The notes below the pieces were generated by a model, which was not told the origin of the DNA, searched no databases, and saw only the letters and a list, made by a program, of their open reading frames with translations. Positions 7,620-15,974 of a stretch of DNA of 64,000 nucleotides are shown piece by piece. Source of the stretch: Methylomonas paludis (GTDB taxonomy: Bacteria > Pseudomonadota > Gammaproteobacteria > Methylococcales > Methylomonadaceae); the NCBI RefSeq assembly GCF_018734325.1, contig NZ_CP073754.1, positions 2,170,001 through 2,234,000 of the forward strand, given 5' to 3'. Both the position numbers and the translations under genes were made by a program. The stretch's first letter is position 1. Every line of letters starts with the position of its first letter.

Positions 7620-8819
7620 TTATTTCTTGAATTTAGCCGCCTCTTCAGAACCGCCGGTGGCATTACCTGCACTATAGGAATGAGCACCAACACCGGCCAA
7701 TTTGCCGCCGTCGACCACCAAATATTCGTTGCGGAGGGGGCGACCTTCGAACCAGCACTCCAGTACTTCCCGTACACCCGCAGCATAACGGGCCTGAGCA
7801 GACAAACTGGTGCCGGAAATATGCGGGGTCATGCCGTGATGAGGCATGGTGCGCCAGGGGTGGTCTTGCGGAGCGGGTTGCGGAAACCAGACATCACCGG
7901 CATAACCGGCCAACTGACCGCTTTCCAAGGCACGAACGATGGCATCTGTATCGCATAGCTTGCCGCGGGCGGTATTGATAATATAGGCACCGCGTTTCAT
8001 TTTTGCCAGCAGGGCATCGTTGATCATGTGCTCGGTTTCCGGATGCAATGGGCAGTTCAGCGTCACCACATCGCAAACCTTGACCAAAGATTCCACTGTT
8101 TCATGCCAGGTAAGATTCAATTCCTGCTCCACACTTTCCGCCAGACGATGACGATCGGTGTAATGCAATTTGACATCAAAAGGTTTCAGGCGGCGCAGTA
8201 CCGCCAGGCCGATACGGCCTGCAGCCACCGTCCCTACTGCCAAGCCTTCCAGATCGTAAGACCCGGCGACACAATCGGCGATATTCCAGCCGCCCTTAAC
8301 CACCCACTGATAAGAAGGAATGTAATTGCGCACCAAACCCAGGATCATCATGACCACATGTTCGGCTACGCTGATGCTGTTACAGTAGGTAATTTCTGCG
8401 ACGGTAATATTTCTGTTAATGGCCGCCTGCAAATCGACATGATCGGAACCAATGCCGGCCGTTAAAGCCAGTTTCAAATTAGGCGCTTTGGCGATACGTT
8501 CTGCGGTTAAATAGGCCGGCCAGAACGGCTGGGAAATAACGATTTCCGCATCGTGCAATTCCTGATCCAGGCGCGAATTTTCGCCGTCTTTATCGGAAGT
8601 AACCACCAGGGTGTGGCCCAGGCTTTCCAGATAGTTGCGCAAGCCCAGCTCGCCGGAAATACTGCCCAGCAATTCACCAGGGGTAAAGTCAATTGCTTTA
8701 GGTGTAGGCGCAGTTTGGCCATCTGGATAAACTTTGATTTCCGGAACTGAATCGCGGGCATAAGTTGTCGGATAGCCGTCGATAGGGTCGTCATAAAGTA
8801 CACAAACAATTTTAGCCAT
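7620..8819 (-). CDS. fdh: NAD-dependent formate dehydrogenase
   Basis: 399 residues, the same length as the well-studied metal-independent formate dehydrogenases of methylotrophs (Pseudomonas sp. 101 type) of the D-2-hydroxyacid dehydrogenase family. It oxidises formate to CO2 with reduction of NAD+ in the cytoplasm, the last step of one-carbon dissimilation. Seen: formate-site PFWPAY near residue 97, CNSISVAEH with the key Asn near 146, an NAD-binding GRIG motif near 200 followed by YTDRHR whose Asp selects NAD over NADP, catalytic Arg in INTARGKLCD near 284, and QPAPQDHPWR with HISG (catalytic His) near 332. All expected catalytic residues are present. A LysR gene lies upstream on the same strand. 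An 8-bp hairpin (7578-7603) lies just past the stop but lacks a T-run. Confidence 0.95.
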   Translation of the reverse strand: MAKIVCVLYDDPIDGYPTTYARDSVPEIKVYPDGQTAPTPKAIDFTPGELLGSISGELGLRNYLESLGHTLVVTSDKDGENSRLDQELHDAEIVISQPFWPAYLTAERIAKAPNLKLALTAGIGSDHVDLQAAINRNITVAEITYCNSISVAEHVVMMILGLVRNYIPSYQWVVKGGWNIADCVAGSYDLEGLAVGTVAAGRIGLAVLRRLKPFDVKLHYTDRHRLAESVEQELNLTWHETVESLVKVCDVVTLNCPLHPETEHMINDALLAKMKRGAYIINTARGKLCDTDAIVRALESGQLAGYAGDVWFPQPAPQDHPWRTMPHHGMTPHISGTSLSAQARYAAGVREVLECWFEGRPLRNEYLVVDGGKLAGVGAHSYSAGNATGGSEEAAKFKK

Positions 8820-8928
8820 ATTAGTTTTTGCCGTAGGTATGTTGTTATGAACGGGAATATCCTGTTGGACATGCCCTTATTAGTCCCGGCCGGGTTCATA
8901 TATTGTTGGCTGTAAGTGCTGGTGGCGT

Positions 8929-9867
8929 CTAATCGTTTTGAGGTATGGTTTGATAGTTCCCGGCTATGAAGCTATCAAGGTGTTGCTGTAAATTAAGCTG
9001 TTGGGCTATGTCCCATGCCGCTTCCTGTATAGGTGAGGGTAAATCCTGACGGCGCATTATCAGGCCAATTTCTCGGGATAATTCCGGTATTAACGGTAGT
9101 GCGCTTATATCCAGCTGAGTTTCAAACTGGTTTAACATGCTGTGCGGCACCACACTATACAAGCCGGCACTGCGCACATGGGCATATAAGGCAAATATGG
9201 AATCGGTTTCCAGCATGACTTTGGGTGTAATGCCGACATCGCGAAAAGCGGCATCAATCAGACGGCGGTTTTGCATATTCTGAGTTAACAAACACAAAGG
9301 CAGGTTGGCCAGATCGCGCCAGTTTAAATTTTGTTTTAGTAGACCGGGATCCGGATGGCGCGCCAGCAACACATGGCGTTCGCGGTATAACACCATGGTT
9401 TTAAAGCCTTTCAGCCTGAGGTCATCCAGATAGCTGAGCCCCAAATCCAGCTCAAAGCTATCCAGTTGATGGATTATTTCTTCGGCACTGAGCGATACCA
9501 ATTTGATGGCAATACCGGGATATTGACTTTGCCAAGGTTTGGTCAACTGCGGGGTGACGGCCAGGGTAGTGGGGATTGCACCTATACGTAACACACCGCT
9601 GAGTTGGCGGCTATATTGAACCGCAGCCTGCCGCATCCCCTCCCAGTTTTGAGCCAATATGCGTGCCCATTCCAAAACCCTCTCACCTTCTTCGGTAAAC
9701 CCCTGAAAACGCTGGCCGCGTTTGATAACGGTAACGCCCAACTCCTCTTCCAGATGCTGAATGGCGGTGGATAGAGCCGGTTGGGAAACATGACTGATTT
9801 CAGCGGCACGCCCAAAGTGGCCGGTTTTGGCAAGTGCAAGCAGATAATGAATTTGTCGAATAAACAT
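8929..9867 (-). CDS. LysR-family transcriptional regulator
   Basis: 312 residues. The N-terminal winged helix-turn-helix (residues 1-60) contains HFGRAAEISHVSQPALSTAIQHLEEELG, the classic LysR reader; a long linker helix and a periplasmic-binding-protein-like effector domain (from about 90) follow. LysR proteins control neighbouring genes in response to a small metabolite. This gene is 109 bp upstream of formate dehydrogenase in the same direction, so it could regulate fdh. That is inference from position; the effector is unknown. Confidence 0.88.
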   Translation of the reverse strand: MFIRQIHYLLALAKTGHFGRAAEISHVSQPALSTAIQHLEEELGVTVIKRGQRFQGFTEEGERVLEWARILAQNWEGMRQAAVQYSRQLSGVLRIGAIPTTLAVTPQLTKPWQSQYPGIAIKLVSLSAEEIIHQLDSFELDLGLSYLDDLRLKGFKTMVLYRERHVLLARHPDPGLLKQNLNWRDLANLPLCLLTQNMQNRRLIDAAFRDVGITPKVMLETDSIFALYAHVRSAGLYSVVPHSMLNQFETQLDISALPLIPELSREIGLIMRRQDLPSPIQEAAWDIAQQLNLQQHLDSFIAGNYQTIPQND

Positions 9868-10173
9868 TAAGAGACCGGGATTGTTACTTTAAAGAGCATC
9901 AAGGCCTGTTTAAGCCCATATCGTTGTCTGTATAAGCTGACAAACATGCCCGCTTAGAATTCCCATGATATTGAAGTATTGAGGCTTTAGACTGTAGGCT
10001 GTTCAATATGTTATGAATTGATCAGATTGGCTTTGGGTATGAGGTATCTATTACGTAAATATTAACACCTAAGCATTTCGATATATATAATAATAAATAA
10101 CGAAGCCTGGATATAGTGCGCTTCTAAAATTAATCACTAGTCCGCTGCTGCGGCTTGCTAAATTCGGGAGACC
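9868..10173. other. AT-rich divergent intergenic region
   Basis: 306 bp between the divergent LysR and ModE genes. It is AT-rich with a run of TA steps near 10080-10105. It must hold both promoters, but I see no convincing paired promoter boxes or known RNA element. Confidence 0.5.
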
Positions 10174-10986
10174 ATGCCTAATACGTCTAAACACAGCACT
10201 ACACCTTCCTGGGTATCAGGTGAAATAAAACTGGTTAGAGCATTGGACAAGAGGGTTATCAAACTGCTTGAATCTATTGATGAAGGCGGCTCTATCAGTC
10301 AGGCAGCCAGAGTTGTGGGTTTAAGTTATAAGGGTGCCTGGCAGATATTGGAACATGCCAATAATTTAGCGCCCTACCCTTTGATAACCAGTGCCACCGG
10401 CGGCTATATGGGCGGTGGCACTACGCTGACCAGTAGCGGAAAGGCCTTGTTGGATTTGTTTAAACTAGTGAACAATCAGTATGAATTGTTTTTGCAACAA
10501 TTGAACCAAAGCCTGACCGAGGATGCATTGACACCCTTGCTGTTAGAACCGCTGAGCATCAAAAGCAGCGCCCGCAATCAACTGCTGGGTAGGATATTGG
10601 TGATACAGCCCAGTTTGGATGCTGTAGATGTTATGGTGCAATTAATTGGCGGCGAGCGGATTTGTGCTACATTAAGTTTTGCTGAACTAGATGATTTACA
10701 ACTGGATATCGGCTGTGCGGTACTGTTGTTAATTGATGATCAAGCCACTTGTCTGCTGACTGATTATGAACAGCTTGGCGTTACAGTCCGTAATGCTTTG
10801 CATTGCTCGGTAAGCAGAATTCGCCAACAGGATGAAAATTATGAGGTGACACTTAGATTAATCGGCGGTGACCATCTGCAGACTTTGATAAGTCCAGCCA
10901 CTATGGAGACCATGGCTTTGAAGCCAGGCACAGCGGCGCGACTTATGTTTAACAGCAGCGATGTACTGGTGGCGGCTAAAATATGA
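10174..10986 (+). CDS. modE: ModE-family molybdate-responsive regulator
   Basis: 270 residues with the ModE layout. An N-terminal winged helix-turn-helix (about 20-120) contains SIDEGGSISQAARVVGLSYKGAW and the GGYMGGGTTLTSSGKALL wing. Two TOBE/molbindin repeats follow from about residue 130 (SARNQLLGRILVIQPSLDAVDVMV and a second, more diverged one, ALHCSVSRIRQQDENYEVTLRL). ModE dimers bind molybdate through the TOBE domains and repress molybdate transport or activate molybdoenzyme genes. The nearby formate dehydrogenase is the molybdenum-free type, so no direct link is implied. No modABC genes are in the window. Confidence 0.88.
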   Translation: MPNTSKHSTTPSWVSGEIKLVRALDKRVIKLLESIDEGGSISQAARVVGLSYKGAWQILEHANNLAPYPLITSATGGYMGGGTTLTSSGKALLDLFKLVNNQYELFLQQLNQSLTEDALTPLLLEPLSIKSSARNQLLGRILVIQPSLDAVDVMVQLIGGERICATLSFAELDDLQLDIGCAVLLLIDDQATCLLTDYEQLGVTVRNALHCSVSRIRQQDENYEVTLRLIGGDHLQTLISPATMETMALKPGTAARLMFNSSDVLVAAKI

Positions 10987-11007
10987 CCTGCCTGAAATCT
11001 GGATGCA

Positions 11008-12279
11008 TTAGAGATAGCGCCGTTTTAGTCTGCTAATCAGACTGGATAACCGAACTTGTAACCAAACTGTGGTTTTAACTGCCAACCGATATAGCCGGTA
11101 CAGCTGTGTCAGTAATTGACGTTTTATTTTAGGCACATCAACGGGTCGGTCAGCAACCACGCCTTTTCGGTGTAGCCAGTGCACTACACCACTGATATAC
11201 AGTAGTAAAGGCATTAATCCGGTAAAAAACCACAACAGCCTGGTACCTGATCCAAAGGCTTCGCCGGTATGTACCGGCCACAACCAGACGGTGAAGGCCT
11301 GAGCAGTGCTGAATTTAACCGGATTACGCACATCCCGGATCTGGCCGCTCCAGCGATCCACCCACACGGAGGTGAAGGGATGGTGTTGGTTAATTTCATG
11401 ACGCTGGCGCAAATTGATACGATAAGTGCCGGTTTCACCTTGCGGGGTGCTGATACGGCGGACTTCTGAGCTGGGAAACAGCCCGCGCGCGACCAGGACC
11501 GCTTCGGACAGACTGACGGGTCTATCATTAGGAATAGCGGTACTGCGTACATTGGGGCCGGCATCACCATGTCCCATGCCTTCCGATGCAGTCAAGGTTT
11601 CCAGCAAGGCCGGATAAGCCAGATGAAAACCGGTAAAGGCTAACAGCAGCAGAATAGCGGCACTGAGCAGCCCAAACAAACGATGAGTATCCAATAACAG
11701 ACGCATTAGCCCGGCATTGTGTTTTAAACCAAAGGCCTGACGCAAGCCTGCCAAGCCGGGCCACCATAAATAAATACCGCTGCATACTGACAGGCATAAC
11801 AACACTGCCGATACCGCTACCACATTGCGGCCAAAGCCATCCATCTGCAATTGGGTATGTAAATCCAGCACCCAGGTAGTGAGCGTTTGCCCCCAAAACC
11901 GGCTGTTGATGACATGGCCGGTATACGGATTGACCGCTACCATTAATGGAGCATAAAAGGCATCAACCGTTTCTCGGGGTTTTTCAAACCAGGCGATGGC
12001 CGGGCTGTGCGCGGAACGCGGCATTTCCAGAGTCCAAACGCCGTAGCGGTTGGACTGGGCAGTTTTGACCGCTGCCAACAACTTGTCCGGTGACAGCATC
12101 GGGCCTTGTTCGGCAATAACCAGTTCGGGATTGAATAATTCATCAAGTTCATCACGATAAATACTCAAACTGCCGGTCAGGCCCAGCACAGCAAAGACTA
12201 ATCCCATACTAAGCGCGAGGTAAATGTGAATTTGCAACCAGAGTTTACGGGTGAAAACAGCGGAAAACTTATAATGCAT
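11008..12279 (-). CDS. PepSY-associated transmembrane protein
   Basis: 423 residues with four main membrane segments: KLWLQIHIYLALSMGLVFAVLGLTG at the N-terminus, two in the middle (VVAVSAVLLCLSVCSGIYLWW and LLSAAILLLLAFTGFHLAY) and one near 360 (LLWFFTGLMPLLLYISGVVHWLHR). PepSY domains lie in the extracytoplasmic loops (SPDKLLAAVKTAQ region and VSLSEAVLVARG region). The family is often found with TonB siderophore receptors and is thought to act as an inner-membrane ferric reductase or iron-uptake partner. No receptor gene is adjacent here. It is divergent from the aminotransferase gene. Confidence 0.82.
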   Translation of the reverse strand: MHYKFSAVFTRKLWLQIHIYLALSMGLVFAVLGLTGSLSIYRDELDELFNPELVIAEQGPMLSPDKLLAAVKTAQSNRYGVWTLEMPRSAHSPAIAWFEKPRETVDAFYAPLMVAVNPYTGHVINSRFWGQTLTTWVLDLHTQLQMDGFGRNVVAVSAVLLCLSVCSGIYLWWPGLAGLRQAFGLKHNAGLMRLLLDTHRLFGLLSAAILLLLAFTGFHLAYPALLETLTASEGMGHGDAGPNVRSTAIPNDRPVSLSEAVLVARGLFPSSEVRRISTPQGETGTYRINLRQRHEINQHHPFTSVWVDRWSGQIRDVRNPVKFSTAQAFTVWLWPVHTGEAFGSGTRLLWFFTGLMPLLLYISGVVHWLHRKGVVADRPVDVPKIKRQLLTQLYRLYRLAVKTTVWLQVRLSSLISRLKRRYL

Positions 12280-12382
12280 TTTGCGGGTGGTCCAAGTATC
12301 AAGATGTTTTTAGATTCAGTATTTTACCGCTATGCAATGCGCTTAGCTGGAAATATTGGCGTTTTGTCGCACGGCTTTACTG

Positions 12383-12411
12383 TTAAAAGTTTTACAATCA
12401 TGCTGTATAAT
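12383..12411 (+). promoter_or_regulatory. Candidate sigma70 promoter for the aminotransferase gene
   Basis: A consensus -10 TATAAT at 12406-12411 lies 17 bp from a weak -35 TTAAAA at 12383-12388. This is about 35 bp before the aspC-like start. Confidence 0.45.
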
Positions 12412-12445
12412 CCGTGGAATTTTGTTTCAGGTTTGATTTTGCCAT

Positions 12446-13627
12446 ATGTCTATTACACTGTCCCACAGAGTTAAAGCTGTTAAGCCATCCCCTACTCTGG
12501 CCATAACTGCTCGTGCTGCCACCATGCGTGCCGCCGGGAAAGATATTATCGGCTTGGGCGCTGGAGAACCGGATTTTGATACTCCGGATAACATCAAAAC
12601 CGCTGCCATTAACGCTATTAATAATGGTTTTACCAAATACACGGCTGTTGACGGCACTGCCGGCCTGAAAAAAGCCATTATTGCCAAATTTAAGCGTGAT
12701 AACGGCTTTGATTATCAAGCCAAGCAAATTCTGGTTTCCTGTGGCGGCAAACAAAGCTTTTTCAATCTGGCTCAAGCTCTGTTGAACACCGGCGATGAAG
12801 TCATCATTCCGGCACCTTACTGGGTATCTTATCCGGATATGGTGCTGCTGGCCGATGGCGTCCCGGTTATCATTGAAACCGGACAGGCGCAAAATTTTAA
12901 AATTACCCCGGCGCAATTGCGCGCCGCGATTACCAGTAAAACCCGTTTATTGGTAATAAATAGCCCATCCAACCCTACCGGTGCTGCCTATAGCTTGGCA
13001 GAGCTGAAAGCATTGGGTGAAGTATTGCGCGAATTTCCGGATGTGTTGATCGCCAGCGATGATATGTATGAACACGTACTTTGGCATAAAGGCGAGTTTG
13101 TTAACATTCTGAACGCCAATCCGGATTTTTATGATCGCACTATTGTATTAAATGGTGTATCCAAAGCTTATTCCATGACCGGCTGGCGCATTGGTTACGC
13201 TGCCGGCCCGGCAGATTTGATAGAGGCCATGTGTATCGTGCAATCGCAAAGCACATCCAATCCGACTTCGATATCTCAAGTTGCTGCCGAGGAAGCTTTA
13301 AACGGCGATCAAAGCTGTATCGACAACATGCTGGCTGCATTTAAAAAACGCCATGATTATGTGGTGGCCGAGCTTAACACCATAGACGGCATTGAATGTC
13401 TGCCGACTGACGGCACTTTTTATGTGTTTCCCAATGTGGAAAAACTGATTGCCAAGCTGGACGGCATTAATGACGATCTGGAATATGCCGAATATTTAAT
13501 CGAAACCGCCGGCGTGGCCCTGGTACCCGGCTCCGCTTTCGGCTGTCCTGGGCATATCCGCGTTTCTATTGCCACCAGCATGGACAATCTGGTCAATGCC
13601 TTGGCACGAATTAAACAAGCCAGTTAA
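12446..13627 (+). CDS. aspC: Aspartate-type aminotransferase (class I, PLP-dependent)
   Basis: 393 residues of the class I/subgroup I-gamma aspartate aminotransferase type (AspC/AatA). It transfers the amino group between aspartate and 2-oxoglutarate with pyridoxal phosphate. Seen: GLGAGEPDFDTP near residue 37, SNPTGAAY near 175 (Asn that contacts PLP), the Asp in ASDDMYEHV near 205, PLP-lysine in GVSKAYSMTGWRIGY near 240, and the substrate Arg in HIRVSIAT near 375. Some members also act on prephenate or aromatic acids, so the exact substrate is not fixed. It lies 48 bp before tRNA-Thr. Confidence 0.88.
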   Translation: MSITLSHRVKAVKPSPTLAITARAATMRAAGKDIIGLGAGEPDFDTPDNIKTAAINAINNGFTKYTAVDGTAGLKKAIIAKFKRDNGFDYQAKQILVSCGGKQSFFNLAQALLNTGDEVIIPAPYWVSYPDMVLLADGVPVIIETGQAQNFKITPAQLRAAITSKTRLLVINSPSNPTGAAYSLAELKALGEVLREFPDVLIASDDMYEHVLWHKGEFVNILNANPDFYDRTIVLNGVSKAYSMTGWRIGYAAGPADLIEAMCIVQSQSTSNPTSISQVAAEEALNGDQSCIDNMLAAFKKRHDYVVAELNTIDGIECLPTDGTFYVFPNVEKLIAKLDGINDDLEYAEYLIETAGVALVPGSAFGCPGHIRVSIATSMDNLVNALARIKQAS

Positions 13628-13634
13628 AATTAGC

Positions 13635-13663
13635 TTGTCAGGAAGATATATATAGCGTAAAAT
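13635..13663 (+). promoter_or_regulatory. Promoter of tRNA-Thr
   Basis: TTGTCA (13635-13640) and TAAAAT (13658-13663) are separated by exactly 17 bp. They end 12 bp before the mature tRNA 5' end. Confidence 0.65.
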
Positions 13664-13675
13664 AGACGAAGTTTT

Positions 13676-13751
13676 GCTGGTGTAGCTCAGTTGGTAGAGC
13701 AGCTGATTTGTAATCAGCCGGTCAGGAGTTCGAATCCCCTCACTAGCTCCA
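13676..13751 (+). tRNA. tRNA-Thr (anticodon TGT)
   Basis: A 76-nt cloverleaf. The acceptor stem GCTGGTG pairs with CACTAGC with one G-T. The D-arm contains GTAGCTCAGTTGGTAGAGC, the anticodon stem-loop CTGATTTGTAATCAG has TGT at the centre, the T-arm has GTTCGAATCCC, and the CCA end is encoded. Its 3' part from 13707 is the left attachment site of the genomic island; the gene stays complete after integration. Confidence 0.97.
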
Positions 13752-13757
13752 TATAAA
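13707..13757 (+). repeat. attL: 51-bp direct repeat at the tRNA-Thr 3' end
   Basis: Identical over 51 bp to 62250-62300. It spans the anticodon loop through CCA plus six bases. Flanking bases differ on both sides, which sets the limits of the duplicated core. Confidence 0.95.
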
Positions 13758-13760
13758 ACA

Positions 13761-13792
13761 AAGGCTTAGGTTATTAACCTAGGCCTTTTTTA
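13761..13792 (+). terminator. Terminator following tRNA-Thr on the island side
   Basis: AAGGCTTAGGTT pairs with AACCTAGGCCTT (one mismatch) around a 3-nt loop and is followed by a T-run. The island thus supplies a replacement terminator for the tRNA; the original-looking one is at 62303-62336. Confidence 0.8.
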
Positions 13793-13808
13793 TTGCTCGT
13801 AAGAAATT

Positions 13809-13832
13809 TAGTGGCAGTTTTAGTGGCAGTTT
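13809..13832 (+). repeat. Left-end tandem 12-bp repeat (candidate integrase arm site)
   Basis: Two tandem copies of TAGTGGCAGTTT, 51 bp inside attL. The same arrangement occurs near attR (62110-62133), with 22 consecutive identical bases shared. Confidence 0.75.
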
Positions 13833-13891
13833 GTTTTTTGATGCCAAACAGCTATTTCCATTTTAGACAAACTAATAAATTTCTATAACGT

Positions 13892-13981
13892 ATGACAATT
13901 ATTTCAGTTCGACCGAATAAAACCGGTAAAACCAACAAAACCTATTTTGATATTGTCCCGTTCTTAGGAACACTCAGCTAA
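13892..13981 (+). pseudogene. 29-residue open frame, possible remnant of a replication gene N-terminus
   Basis: ATG at 13892 to TAA at 13979. The segment KTGKTNKTYFDIV resembles the N-terminus of the primase-like protein at 52503 (ETDKTAETYFVS). Both are encoded by 9-bp-period DNA. It could be what remains of a third replication module at the island's left end, or a coincidence caused by the shared repeats. Confidence 0.3.
13916..13942 (+). repeat. 9-bp-period repeat (AATAAAACC/GGTAAAACC/AACAAAACC)
   Basis: Three consecutive 9-mers ending in AAAACC. Related 9-mers recur at 14839-14856 (AACAAAACC, AATGAAACC) and at the start of the primase-like gene (52542-52568). Confidence 0.5.
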
Positions 13982-13998
13982 GAGGACACCTAATCTGT

Positions 13999-14622
13999 AT
14001 GATGCATGATCCAATATTCTTAGAATCTGACAAATTCGCAGCTGAACTTTACCAGCTTATTTCCTTACCGCTTTATGATGACTCCCCACGTATTGTGATA
14101 TCTGATGTTGCATGCTCCTTGTCCCTAGAGCACTGGGGTGCCGCACGTGCGCTCCTTAGTTCAGGACTACTTCCTTCAAGCTTGGTTGTTCATCGAGCCC
14201 AGTTTGAAGCATTGGTTCGATCAGTGTGGATTCTTTATGCAGCCACAGACGAGAACGTTGCAAAGCTTTCGGCGAACCTAGATCTTGAAAACGAACAGGC
14301 TGCTAAGAATATGCCGCAGACTTCAGACATGATGAGCGCGATAGAGAAAAATGCACCGCCGCAAGCTTACGACGCACTTAATAGGTTTAAGAAGAACTCA
14401 TGGAAAGCACTAAATTCCTATGCACACGCGGGCATCCATCCAATTCGAAGACACCATGAAGGTTACCCAGTACATTTGATCCACGACGTAACGAGGAACA
14501 CCAATGGGTTAGCAACAGTTTGCGCAATGCAAGCAGCAGTGCTTAGTGGTTTGCAGCCATTGCAAAAACAAGTGCTAGAGCTGGCAGCAAGTTATCCAAA
14601 TTGTATGCCTCCGCCTTTGTGA
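13999..14622 (+). CDS. Helical hypothetical protein (DUF6988/DUF5677-like)
   Basis: 207 residues, mostly helical, no signal peptide or membrane segment. The stretch AARALLSSGLLPSSLVVHRAQFEALVRSVWIL followed by a lone SYAHAGIHPIRRH resembles small proteins annotated as DUF6988 or DUF5677-like, which may be HEPN-like. Function is unknown. ATG at 13999 has AGAGGA upstream, spaced rather far (about 12 nt). It is convergent with mcrC and is the first complete gene inside the island. Confidence 0.6.
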   Translation: MMHDPIFLESDKFAAELYQLISLPLYDDSPRIVISDVACSLSLEHWGAARALLSSGLLPSSLVVHRAQFEALVRSVWILYAATDENVAKLSANLDLENEQAAKNMPQTSDMMSAIEKNAPPQAYDALNRFKKNSWKALNSYAHAGIHPIRRHHEGYPVHLIHDVTRNTNGLATVCAMQAAVLSGLQPLQKQVLELAASYPNCMPPPL

Positions 14623-14625
14623 AAA

Positions 14626-14918
14626 ACTCTTGCTTGAAACAGCCAATTTCTTGCGCTCGCCGCCGCTAGTCGAATTCATCCTATATTAAGTTTGAGTTTT
14701 TAGATGATAAATAAAGACTTAAAAATATCTTTTTACTCTACTTTTGAATCACCACTTTAAGTGGTTCAAAAATTCTGTTACTGTCGTGACTTATAAAAAT
14801 TTTTTTTGACAGTTTTCATTTCTTGCGAATTTGTAAGCAACAAAACCAATGAAACCAATTTTCAGTCTTTCTAGTAAACCAGCCGTAATTGTTACTTCCC
14901 TGCATACACCCCTTCCGT
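14626..14918. other. Gene-free AT-rich gap between convergent genes
   Basis: 293 bp with one imperfect hairpin (14742-14772) and two 9-mers of the AAAACC repeat family (14839-14856). No open frame here looks coding. Confidence 0.5.
14742..14772. terminator. Possible terminator hairpin past mcrC and the DUF6988-like gene
   Basis: TTTTGAA(TCA)CCACTT pairs with AAGTGGTTCAAAA with a 3-nt bulge. A/T-rich on both sides, it may stop transcription from both convergent genes. Confidence 0.4.
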
Positions 14919-15974
14919 TCATACAGCGGCAGGTTGAAACATTTCAATGATCTCAGACTTTAGGACTTGCCAATCATTGTTCAAGTCAACAGTATTTACT
15001 CTAACGTCAAAACCAAGAATTTCAAAGCGCTCTCGCAGCCGTCTGTTTACCTGCGGATAGATCAACATACCCTGCACTTTCCGACCTGAATCAGATTTAG
15101 CATTTGCCAGATAGCTTAGCAACTGATAAAGATGACCACTTCGAAATTTTTCAGAACCATAACGTGATTGAACAGCATCTCGATAATATTTGGCATCAAT
15201 TATGACGTACTGTTTATCTGATTTCAGCGAAATGTCAGTTACCATCATAGGTATTAGCTGTAGATCTGAAGATTCAAGTGCACTGGCATTCCACTTTATC
15301 AGTTCTTTTCTTGCCTTGCCCTTCCATTCCTGTACTTCCAAATTAATGAAGTTAAAGAGGAATCGTTCGAAGACACTAGCCATTGCCCTTTCATCATCCC
15401 GAAATTCCCGGAATCTATAAATCCCTGTTTGCTCCTCTACCAACCAAGATCCATTGATTAACTCGCAGACATTTAGCAGGAACCTATAAAATCGATTGTT
15501 TGCTCGGAGTTGGACTCGTTGAAATAGAGCTGGACTCAATACTATTTCATTGATTCCATGCAAATCCCGATGCTTAGCATTGACTTTTGCACGCAATTCT
15601 TTATCCAAGTTTTCAGTCGATAGCAGATGGGACAAAGTAGTTTTTATAATCTGATTCGGTAAAGTATTGACACTTAATTCATCGAAAGTGCAGGCAGCCC
15701 GCCCATGTTGCGGCAAAAAATGGCTGACTGTCACCAATAAGTCTATCCGCCCCCGAACACCGGAAATCTCATCTATCCTCCGCACATAATCCTGTTCTAG
15801 TCCTCTCTTGACCAAATGATTGAGGCCCTCGCATAATACAAAAGCAAATAGATCTACAAGTTCTGTGCTAGGTAGTTTGTCTAAATCTAGCAATTCGCCC
15901 TGCTCAAGCTCATTCCAAGCATAGCAGAGCAAATAATATATATTCTTAATAGGAATACGATTAAGCCTAGACAT
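14919..15974 (-). CDS. mcrC: McrC, nuclease subunit of a McrBC-type restriction system
   Basis: 351 residues, the usual McrC size. McrC provides the nuclease of the McrBC complex, which cleaves DNA with modified cytosines when the McrB GTPase motor translocates. The PD-(D/E)xK core is visible as the Asp in VTDISL and IIDAKYYRD (about residue 260). The N-terminal half carries the IPIKNIYYLLCYAWNELE start and VRGRIDL motif typical of McrC. Start at ATG 15974, which overlaps the mcrB stop as ATGA; a longer opening at 16004 is unnecessary. Last gene of the DISARM-McrBC operon. Confidence 0.9.
   Translation of the reverse strand: MSRLNRIPIKNIYYLLCYAWNELEQGELLDLDKLPSTELVDLFAFVLCEGLNHLVKRGLEQDYVRRIDEISGVRGRIDLLVTVSHFLPQHGRAACTFDELSVNTLPNQIIKTTLSHLLSTENLDKELRAKVNAKHRDLHGINEIVLSPALFQRVQLRANNRFYRFLLNVCELINGSWLVEEQTGIYRFREFRDDERAMASVFERFLFNFINLEVQEWKGKARKELIKWNASALESSDLQLIPMMVTDISLKSDKQYVIIDAKYYRDAVQSRYGSEKFRSGHLYQLLSYLANAKSDSGRKVQGMLIYPQVNRRLRERFEILGFDVRVNTVDLNNDWQVLKSEIIEMFQPAAV

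Noticed and set aside
7620-10986. fdh and modE as a molybdenum-linked regulon
   Set aside because: The formate dehydrogenase is the metal-free NAD type, so adjacency to ModE gives no molybdenum link.
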